From: Adiantum capillus-veneris
Lineage: Eukaryota > Streptophyta > Polypodiopsida > Polypodiales > Pteridaceae
Length of the DNA stretch: 64,000 bases
Assembly (NCBI GenBank): GCA_014529385.2
Contig: CM043953.1
Coordinates: 92,620,842-92,684,841 of the forward strand
Reading direction: 5' to 3'
In this document: positions 56,100 through 64,000 of the stretch, one piece after another
How the letters are laid out: each line of letters starts with the position of its first letter
How positions within the stretch are numbered: the first letter of the stretch is position 1
Translations under genes and position numbers: made by a program
Notes under the pieces: generated by a model
What the model saw: only the letters and a program-made list of their open reading frames with translations
The model's database searches: none
Told to the model about the DNA's origin: nothing

Positions 56100-59000
56100 T
56101 TGATTCTTCAGCTCCACCACTGAGAGTAGCCTACACACCTGGATGTTAGGTTGCTTATCACCGGTGCAAATATCTTTTTTCTTCAGATGAAGAATCCAGT
56201 GTAGAATGCTTCTTCAAAGGCTAGCATATTATTCGAGGGCAGGAACATGCATCTGGCATAGAATCCGTAAAGGATTTCTTCTGAAGGTTTCCCACTCAGA
56301 TCGTAGCATAAGCCTTTGTTTCCTTCCAAGAATGAGAGCCATGGGGCTCCTATTTACTCAATCTCATTAAAAACTTGTATACATGTGAGTAGCATCCTCC
56401 TGCAGATCTTATATAACATTGCACAGGAGAGATGTGACAGATTCTTGAAGAAATACATGGCGCCCGTTAGGGTTTTCACCATTTATTCCTCCATCGCTTG
56501 GCCTCTCTTTGGAGCTCGTAGCCTGGGGAAGTTGAGCCAAGTTGGCCTCTTCTTCTGCAATGCTTCATGTGCTAGCCATGTCCTTACTCTGGGTACAGGA
56601 CAGAATGTTGAATCTCTTTGTAGGGCTGCAGGTGCTGTTGTGAATAGAATCAAGTATCGCGGATTCTTGTTCAACCAGCTTAACCTCCACTTTGGGTGGT
56701 CTTTATCTGCGCCATCTTCTTGCATATCCTTGTACAGCCTTTCTTTCACCTGTAATAGTTCTACTTTGATGAGAGGGTACGGTAGGGATTGTTGGTGCCA
56801 TTGAGCATTGATCTGATTGGGAGTGGATTGGGAGTGAGTTGAGTGACGTTGACAGAGTGTAAAACTCTCAGCTACCAATCCATAGCGGCCTTCTACTGTT
56901 CATCCACCTCTAAGGTGATCTTCTCCTTCAGTGCGTCTTCTTCAGCTTTTGAGAGCAGCTAGACCATTGGCTCTGTGTTTGCATCTGTGATGTGAACCTA
57001 AAATTCTTCATCACCACTCGGATCTGTTGTGGACTGCGTCTCAAACTCAACAAATGAGACGGAGGTTATGTCTATTTGTGGCGGCTCTTAAGTATCTGCC
57101 TCTTCTTGCGTGTCGGGTTTTCCATCTTTGAGGAGTTGATTTATCTGCTTGAGTTCTGCTATCTCCTTTAGGAGCTCCTCCTCTCTCTGAACCCGCATCA
57201 GTGCTAGGTCCCTGCGCTGTGATTGTTCTAACTTTAATTCCAATTCTAAGTCCTTGTTTTTTTTTTCAAGTGCCTTATAGACTTTGTCAGTTCCTTTGAT
57301 CGAGGCCACGATTGGATTTTCTCTTATTTGCCATAAGAAAATGGCTTGATCATTGATTCTTTGTTCAGAATATTGCAGAGAAGCATTGGCAACATCTAAC
57401 TGCACTTGAATTTTTTGAGCTAATAGAGAGGTTGTAAGAAGCTCATTTGTAACTATCTTTTAATTTGCACGCATCAGATAATTTGGTGATTAGATCACCT
57501 AACTCCTCCATTTCTTTTCGTTGTTTATCTCTGACTATGTGATGCTGATCCGCTTCTGCCTTTAACTGTTGCACTTGCCTTTAAGATCATTGATGATACT
57601 CATCCTGTCTTCTAGCTCTCCTTGAAGAGAGTCGATCACCATTTCCAGTTCCTTGGCCTTTGTGCTACGGTTTGAAGCTATTGAACGGAGTCTCTCCGTC
57701 ATTTCCTGCATCTGACGTGCATATTCATTGACCTGTATTATTAGTTCATCATTTGACTGCCACTCCTCCTGTCGTGCCAGTTGGAATGTGCTTGCAGCCT
57801 CATGTGTTGCTTCTTACTGCGTCATAACTGCTGGTGGTTCTTGGGTGGATGTAGATGGTCAGTCTTCTTCTTGGCCATCCTGAGGCTTTGATGCCTCGGC
57901 AATTTCTGGCTAAGTAGAAGTGGAGGGTGTTGTCGCAACCCTTGCTGTCTCCTCAGGTGGCGGCCTTTCTTCTTTCTTTGGATTGGGCTCCGTCTCATGT
58001 GCAGTGGTAGACACTTTTTCCGCATCTTCCTCTTTATTAGTCTCTTTTTCACATCTACTTGTCTGTTTCTCGTCTGGCTTTTGAGTATCTTCAGCCACTT
58101 TCTCCTGTTCTGGCTCGGCTTCTTTTTCTTTGTGTTCGTCAGGGTGGTCAGCCTCTTGTGTAGATTCTGTTTATTGGGTGGACTAATGATCCTTCTCTTT
58201 TTCAGGCTTTGCTTCTTCATAATTGGTGTCCTTGCCTGCAGGTGATGGTGGTGGGCTAAGCATGGGATAGTCTTGTTGTTCCGAAGGCGGTGAGGTGGGT
58301 CGGGGAGATCCATGGCTTTTCTCTTGGCTAGCCATTTCCTTGGCTTGCTTTTGGTCTTCTGCTTCCATGGCTTTCTTTGAAGCGTCTTCTACCTCCCTTA
58401 GCTTTAGAGCTTCAGTCTCTTGGTACATTCCTTCTAACTGCTCTCTTGGATCATCTACCTCTTTTCTCGTATGATGCTTTGTTCGAGGTACTTTCAGTCT
58501 TGTGGGTACCCATTTTTTTGGGTCCTTCCCTTGTGCTTTCCTACTACGCTGGTACGCATGTTTCTCTCTTTCAAATCATTCTTTTTTTTGAGATGGTTCC
58601 TCTTGGTGTGCAGCCACAGCTTTCCTTTTCATCTCTTCTCTCCCAGCTCTATTTTCTTCGTTGTCAGAGCTCTCACTATTGTGCCGTTCTAGCAAGCTAT
58701 CAACTAACTCATCATCTGATTTATGTGACCTTTTACCGGACCTTATAGCTCATGGAGAGGGTTGTGCTACCAAGATCCATGTATTCTCATCAGGGACATG
58801 GGGTAGGTTGTCAATCATGCCAATGGCATGATACGCTATTCTAGTCAACACCTCTGGCGCACTCAAGTATGTGATTTTTCCTTCCTTCTTGGTGCCTTTC
58901 AAGGTTCTCAAGACATATTGCACGTGGTCCACGGGCTGTCTTGTTGTCGACTTAAGAACCTGAGTGAAGGTGGTGGCCACGGAGTGATTTGGTGTGGTGT

Positions 59001-59581
59001 ACATTGGTGGCCTTTTTGATTGAAAATGGAAGTGTTGATGGTACAAACGGGCTAGCTCTTCCACCTATTTGTGGATAAGATCGGCAAATGTAGATGCGAT
59101 TGTCTCCTTGGTAAATGTGCCTACAGTTTTTCGTGTCTCTTGCCCGCATGGTCATTCCTTCAGTGGGAAATCTAAGTGCCTCTGCCACTATCTCTTTTGT
59201 GGTCCCTTGGGTGTCGGATATCTGTGTGGTTCCGTCCTCTTTGATGGTGGATAGAAGCTCGTAAGCTTTCTGAAAGTCCACTCTGCAAGGCTCTTGTTCG
59301 TAGAAATGCCTGAGCCCCAACCTACGGTTAGCCTCTTTTGTCTCTAGCTTGGCAGCTACATCATAGACTACTTTGGGTAGGAGTTGCAACTCCACGTGAT
59401 GCCTCTCTTCACTCTTGAACCTGCCAGTGAAGACCATAGAGTGGTGCTCTTCCAGCTATTCTCTAGAAAGGTAGGATGCCTTTGCCGCTTTGACTGACTC
59501 GGGGTCCAATTGATACGCAGGAAGTTCTTGTAGTTTCTCTTTCTGGTTTAGCTTCTTCCTGGACCTCTCCACTGCTTGCAT
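56100..59581 (-). pseudogene. Gag-like, proline-rich, coiled-coil ORF (copy B)
   Basis: ATG at 59581-59579, six bases after the predicted splice acceptor, gives MQAVERSRKKLNQKEKLQEL; after one TAG the frame continues to LLSTIKEDGTTQISDTQG and on to VATTFTQVLKS (59437-58750). Then comes a linker with SPRPTSPPSEQQDY and SPPPSPAG (58428-58183), a coiled coil (57405-57088: KNKDLELELKLEQSQRRDLA), and the C-terminal part LPYPLIKVE, PRVRTWLAHEAL, CYDLSGKPSEEIL and LAFEEAFYTGFF. Each block has a counterpart in the same order in copy A, at low protein identity. Several frameshifts and stops. As in A, no pol sequence lies between this ORF and the polypurine tract. Confidence 0.65.
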
Positions 59582-59768
59582 TGCTCCTGTTCAGTGAATA
59601 GAGTACAAAGTTAGCAGATTTGTTGGATTTTTCTCTGAAATGTCCTTTTATATTGAAATGCTGACAATTTGGTCCAATTTGCTTCAAATCAATTTTTGAA
59701 GAAGCAAAGATGCATAAAATCATGCAAGGAACAAAACTGTATGGTCTAAACAAAAATTTGCAACCAAA

Positions 59769-59790
59769 GTAAATAAGCGCGATTATTTAC
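59769..59790. repeat. Palindrome 3 of copy B array (one mismatch)
   Basis: GTAAATAAGCG plus CGATTATTTAC: the same core as below with one non-pairing position. It is 188 bp from the ATG; the last copy A palindrome is 166 bp from its ATG. Confidence 0.8.
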
Positions 59791-60058
59791 AACTGAGGAA
59801 AATTTCCAACTTTTTGTAAACTTGGCTTTATAGGCTTGAAGTATATACCCAATACATGCTCTGAGTAAATTATGGGCTCATTTGGATGCATAGGGTGAAA
59901 ATGGTACTAGATTTTGACTTTAGGTCTCTGAAATAGTAGATATAAAGGAAATTTGAGATTTTGAACTACAAGTTGATTCAAAATTGTCTAGTGGGCTTAT
60001 CACAACATGTACTTTGCATGTATGATGACACAATATCCAAACTCCCCAATTTTGACCA

Positions 60059-60088
60059 AAAAGTAAATAATCGTGATTATTCACTTTT
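60059..60088. repeat. Palindrome 2 of copy B array (imperfect)
   Basis: Core at 60063-60084 with two changes from the consensus, extended by four A/T pairs on each side; 294 bp from the one on its left. Confidence 0.75.
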
Positions 60089-60346
60089 GTTTCAAAATTG
60101 ACATTTTTTGGTACAAATGGGTTCTAGGTATTGTATGGACCTTGTATATGAGATATGAAGTGATTTGGATCAAGAAATGTGGTCCATAATCCAATTTTTG
60201 ACTTGCAAGGACTTCTTTGCGTTTTTTGGCAATTTTACGAGTAATTGGTGGTCATTTTGGCTCATACTTGATTTTTGGCATGTAATAGGTGTGTACACAT
60301 GATAAGTGAGGTGATTTGACAATTTCCAAGCAAAGATTATGCAAAA

Positions 60347-60368
60347 GTAAATAATCGCGATTATTTAC
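60347..60368. repeat. Palindrome 1 of copy B array (perfect)
   Basis: GTAAATAATCG followed by its exact reverse complement, centre TCGCGA; 284 bp from the middle palindrome. Confidence 0.9.
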
Positions 60369-61019
60369 ACCAATGAAAAAAACTTTGCAAAACCTACAAA
60401 TTTTGGCTTAGACATGTTTCATACACCTAATACAAGTCCTAAATTGAATTTGGTCAAGTTTGGTCATGCTGGCATCACTTTCTGCTCTGTCGACTCTGAA
60501 ATGGTGTGAAATCACCATTTTTTTGTGACTACTCTGTTTGTTAGGTTGGTCGGTCAACTTTGAGGCTTTGGACTTGTCCGTAACATAGTCTTGAAGCAAC
60601 CTGTCGAATTCTGGCTCATTTGGAGTCAGTTTGACCCCGTACGTCGAATTTGACGCTTTGTAACCTTCAAGCCATTTTCTGCTTTTCGAGGGCTTTGCTT
60701 GATGGATTTCACGAAACCAATCATATACATTGTATATGGACCTCAGTAGCAAGCCATCTATGGAGTTAGGACGGAATTCTGCCATTTGCTAAAAACCTAA
60801 CTTTTCTACTGGGGACCCCCTTGACCCCAGCCAAATGGTCATCTGATGGTATAGAAAGGTTCTATTATGTTGGAGCATGCTATGGTTCAAATCCCATCCG
60901 ATTTGGTCAAGTTGGCTGGCCACTATGATCTTCGTGCACTACTCGGTTTCTGTTTTTTATAGGGCTTTAAACTAGCTACTGGCCGTACAAAATGGATCAT
61001 TGTCGAGTAAAGAACTTAC

Positions 61020-61132
61020 CCCTCATGTCTCGTGTGAGACGGCGCTGAAAATGTCAACTATGGGTTCCGAAAAAGTTGCGCGGAAGAGGCCGAAATCTCT
61101 CTCTGCAAAGGCTCCAAGTAGAAATGAGGTGA
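61020..61132 (-). other. Conserved untranslated leader exon (copy B)
   Basis: Aligns with 8840-8954: TCACCTCATTT at its 5' end, GAGAGAG near the middle, ACATGAGGG at the donor. A TATAGATA at 61157-61150 precedes it. Confidence 0.5.
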
Positions 61133-61159
61133 TTTTAGCCTACCTTGGATATCTATACC

Positions 61160-61786
61160 CGGACTTCCCCAACCAAATTTCCCCAGATTCCCCCGTTAAT
61201 CCTACTAGTCCGTGAAATCTATGTTAGACTCAAAAATTTCCCTGATCAAATTCTTGTAGCTCATTTTGCAAGAATTTTGCAAAAGTAGGCCTGGCCGCCT
61301 AATTTAGGATTCCCGCTTTCATCTTCTGATTTCATTGAAAATTTTTGTGCTTGTCCGCCTTGTCTTTCTGATCACCATCGTGTCTTCCATTTTTCCATCA
61401 CAGCTTCCCTGCTATTCATTAATCATTTTGACCTGTTTATTTGAAAAAATCTAAGAAAATAGCAAAATGTTGTAAAAAAGTAACGTAAAAATCCAATAAT
61501 TAAGAAAATCCCTTGAAAAACATAGCTTTATTGTTTTTTGTTTGATTTTTCTATTCTTAAGTCCCATTATCAATAAAATGATAAAAAATATGCAAAAAAT
61601 GACTATTTTTAATGATTTTGTGATAGTATATACACTATTTACACTCATCGGGAAGATATTATCAGTGAATTTTCCCTTGATGATGAATTATAAGGGCATT
61701 ATTAGGTAATTTTGCAAAAAATCACGCGTTAACATAGACCTTTTTCTCTCTCTTCAAACATTGCCCTTAATTACTTAGTACTTAGT
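61160..61786 (-). other. AT-rich upstream region of the promoter-like block (copy B)
   Basis: No coding frame recognised. GTGTATATAC near 61634 could be a TATA box. Counterpart of 8192-8827. Confidence 0.3.
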
Positions 61787-61803
61787 GCCCTCCCATCCCT
61801 CCT
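61787..61803 (-). other. Internal polypurine tract (copy B)
   Basis: Minus strand AGGAGGGATGGGAGGGC, matching the tract at 8176-8191 in kind and position. Confidence 0.45.
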
Positions 61804-62222
61804 AAATGGCGTACTCCGGGACAACTGTGTGCATGGGTTGAACAATCATGTCTATGCATAGCCGTGGTTGGCTCTACCATGCTATGAAGATCAATGCAAT
61901 TCAAACCAATATGTCGTGCAAAAGCTGGGTCTTGAGTAATTAACTCAAGGGTTTCCGCTGTCGAGGTTTGCTGCTGATGTCTTCCAAAAAGAAAACCTTG
62001 TAGATTTTGTGCTCTCTGTTTGATTGTACCATCAAGATGTTTCAGCACACTGATTGCTTGAGCTATTGGTAGCACTTTTGACTATTGTCGAGATTTTTCT
62101 CGCCATTGGTAGCTTGATCGGCTGGGTGTTGCATGGTGTGGTGGAGTCCCTTGATACTTAACTCGCCATTGCTTGATTGGTTTTACGGTTTGTGGAGAAG
62201 ATAAGTGCTTATTTTTCCTTGA
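61804..62222 (-). other. Tail between WxPK repeats and purine tract (copy B)
   Basis: Mostly covered by a 97-codon frame (62075-61782) with no recognised domain; it may be the decayed C-terminus of the post-integrase protein. Confidence 0.3.
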
Positions 62223-62459
62223 TTAGAGATGCTCGTCTCTGTGTTTTAACCCTTGGAACCTTCTTTTGTTTTGTTGGTGAAGTCTTAGGCACCTAGATCT
62301 GAATCGGTTTATCCTTAAGTTGTGCTTTTGGTACCCAAATTTTCCTGACTCCTTGCATGCTACTTGTAGCATTTGATTGTCGAGGGGATGGAGAAAATTG
62401 ACTACTTCATGGTTTGGTCTGCTGATTGCTTCTTTTCCATTCCTGTTTGCTTGGTGCAA
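62223..62459 (-). pseudogene. WxPK-repeat region (copy B)
   Basis: Minus strand reads GVRKIWVPKAQLKDKPIQI, then a TAG where Trp is expected, then VPKTSPTKQKKVPRVKTQ (WVPK at about 62343-62326, second unit at 62303-62286). Same place after the second retropepsin as in copy A. Confidence 0.5.
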
Positions 62460-63028
62460 TTGAAACAATGAGTTGCCCTCCTTTAGGTGATAGCTTTAGC
62501 TGATTTGTATCCCAATCTGGTATTGCTTTGTATGTTCACATCCAGGGAATTCCAAGAATCATCATTTCATTCATGTGTTCATCAGGTAAGCATACAAACT
62601 GATGAGGACATGAACATCCATGTACTATCACGTTCGAGCTGACTACTCCCAATGTTGGAGCTGGGTTCTTGTTGCATCCTTTGGTTGTCGCTATTCCTAC
62701 CGTCAATTCTTTTCTTATATGTGGAATAAGTGACTACGTTTACTCTAGCTCGTGTGTCGACCAAAGCATTAGTTCTATGATTGTTTAGTCGTACTTTGAT
62801 ACACAGGTCCATTCCATCTAACCAGTCATCATCTATTGAAACTACGTCGTTAGGTAATTCACATTGTCGATCACCTATTTCCAAAGTGTTGATGGGAATC
62901 AGTATTTGTTGATTCTTGAGAGCAACTTTCCGCTTGAGTACCTGAAGCCGAGCTTCCTCTTGGGCTTCATCAATAACCTGTTGTCGTTTGAGCTTCCTCT
63001 GTTTGGCTGCATGCATTCTTTCTAGCAA
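62460..63028 (-). pseudogene. Second retropepsin-like domain downstream of integrase (copy B)
   Basis: From MLERMHAAKQRKLKRQQVID with a basic helix (DEAQEEARLQVLKRK, compared with REEAQEEAKEGIAKRR in copy A), through DLCIKVRLNNHRTNALVDTR with the would-be catalytic Asp-Thr at 62759-62754 but Arg in place of Gly, to MMILGIPWM and DWDTNQLKL after the frame shifts near 62620. ILGxP is the retropepsin C-terminal signature. The missing active-site Gly and the stops mean no activity is expected. Confidence 0.6.
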
Positions 63029-63890
63029 TTCATTGGTTAGTGGCGAATTCTATTTCTTTAAATGACATCCACTAATCCAATTAGCCATTGGTTCACTGTC
63101 TAGGGTGGACAATTTTACTGCTCCACTTGGATACATCTTCAATGATAAATGGTCCATTTTCCTTTTTCTTAAACTTGGGAATGTGTTGCTTAAGGGAATA
63201 GATTAGAACTAAGTCCCATTTTGATTTTTGTGATTAAGTGGAAATCAAGAAACTATTTTTTTTACAGCTTCTGTGCATAGATATGAGCTATAGCAGTTAG
63301 CCTTTGCTTGTCTAGCTTTTCCAAATCTTCAAGTATTTCTGACAATTCATGTTCAGTCCACTCAAGATTTTGTGCTGCCCTTAATGTCGGCAATAGAAAT
63401 TCTATTTGCAGTATGGCATGACAACCATAAACAAGGTTAAAGGGTGTAGCATTTAGAGTTGTTTTGAATGAAACTCGATAAGCCCATAGAGCAGCATGGA
63501 GATTCATTTCCCAGTCTGTCCTTCCGAAACTAACCACTTTAGTGAGCACCGAGCTAAGAATTTTATTCGTATGCTCAACTTGTCCATTTGCTTGTGGGTG
63601 ATATGGAGCTGAATTGTTATGGATGACCATAAACTCTTTAAGCCAATACTCTATTACCTCATTGAGGAAATGAGTTCCCAATCATTAACAATCTCTATTA
63701 GCACTATATATCTCGTGAATACAAACTCATATAAGAATGCAACAGTGGATCTGGCATCATTCTTTTGAGTTTCTTTAACCTCGGCCGACTTGGTCAAATA
63801 GTCCGTAGCTACAATGATATATTGAGCTTGGGTTCTATAAGCAGGTGGCCGTATTGGTCCAACAAAGTCTATACCCCATTTTGCGAATCA
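63029..63890 (-). pseudogene. Ty3/gypsy integrase core and C-terminus (copy B)
   Basis: Catalytic D in WGIDFVGPI near 63880-63850, then IIVATDYLTKSAEVKE; the second D region is damaged (VND-x-GTHF, 63690-63670); E is in HPQANGQVEHTNK (63600). The open frame 63681-63262 continues through WALWAYR-type sequence (LHAALWAYRVSFKTT) to NLEWTEHELSEILEDLEKLD and IYAQKL. After frameshifts, SGAVKLSTLDSEPMANWISG ends the domain near 63070. Confidence 0.85.
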
Positions 63891-64000
63891 GATTAATCGA
63901 GCAATCGGCATAGATCATTCCTAGTCCTTCTCTTTTGGTGGTGGTGTAATTATTTTCTGCCATGTTTAATTGTCGGCTAGCATAAGAAATAGAAAAGTCA
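63891..64000 (-). pseudogene. RNase H C-terminal fragment (copy B)
   Basis: Minus strand from the window end reads SISYASRQLNMAENNYTTTK then REGLGMIYA, the RNase H pattern Y-A-S-R-x-L-x-x-x-E-x-N-Y-x-T-x-x-E. Within about 30 bp it passes into the integrase core in another frame, so the rest of RNase H and the integrase zinc finger are deleted. RT, if present, lies beyond the window. Confidence 0.7.

Larger units (their letters stand above)
59587..61019 (-). other. Probable 5' UTR intron carrying the palindrome array (copy B)
   Basis: Donor GGG/GTAAGTTC at 61019, a near-perfect plant 5' splice site; CTAAC at 59614-59610; acceptor GAACAG ending at 59587. 1433 bp. Contains three palindromes in its 3' half, as in copy A. 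A 125-codon frame at 60785-60408 within it has no recognised similarity. Confidence 0.5.

Noticed and set aside
57822-58313. 163-codon Lys/Arg-rich minus-strand ORF
   Set aside because: Alternative-frame shadow of the proline-rich, acidic linker of the copy B coiled-coil ORF.

Overview
The window reads as nuclear DNA of a land plant with a large, transposon-rich genome. I see no intact host gene, and no rRNA, tRNA or CRISPR. Almost every recognisable coding stretch is a decayed mobile element: plant-type Ty3/gypsy pol and gag fragments, a chromodomain integrase, a CACTA remnant, LTRs and TATA boxes, (GA)n/(GT)n/(AT)n tracts and long segmental repeats. A short PPR-repeat fragment at 51373-51525 resembles PPR proteins that are very abundant in ferns and lycophytes, so a fern is my best guess; this is inference.

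Layout. 1-2888 (+): truncated Ty3/gypsy gag-protease-RT pseudogene. 2889-5600: AT-rich DNA with an LTR-like promoter. 5620-14900 (+), 'copy A': a tandem pair of leader ORFs, a gag fragment joined directly to an integrase C-terminus, a second retropepsin-like domain downstream of integrase, a Trp-x-Pro-Lys repeat protein, a promoter-like block, a probable intron carrying four lineage-specific palindromes about 285 bp apart, a long Gag-like/proline-rich/coiled-coil ORF, a polypurine tract and an LTR. 16281-16929: a 649-bp foldback element. 20284-31476 (-): a non-coding LTR element amplified to three LTRs and two internal regions, flanked by the 5-bp target duplication GCATT and carrying a captured short-chain dehydrogenase fragment. 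29153-38310 and 38311-47485: a nearly identical 9.16-kb tandem duplication that includes one end of that array and a CACTA remnant. 49935-51355 (-): chromovirus integrase with chromodomain. 51373-54343 (+): PPR scrap, then two related acidic ORF remnants. 55300-64000 (-), 'copy B': a second, strongly diverged copy of the copy A module in the same internal order.

The most interesting signal is that copies A and B, on opposite strands at the two ends of the window, are collinear over about 8 kb: integrase, second retropepsin, WxPK repeats, purine tract, promoter-like block with splice donor, palindrome array, CTAAC branch site and CAG acceptor, ATG of the coiled-coil ORF, polypurine tract, LTR. 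The palindromes sit at the same places and spacing in both copies but have different sequences (AGACATCCTACG in A, GTAAATAATCG in B, each followed by its own reverse complement), and each copy carries a degenerate version of its own palindrome about 560-570 bp inside its LTR. I infer one unusual Ty3/gypsy lineage with extra genes 3' of integrase and a palindrome-bearing intron that could mark unspliced RNA for dimerisation or packaging.

All identifications are from reading the sequence; no database search was run. Homology statements rest on motifs and on comparison of copies within this window.
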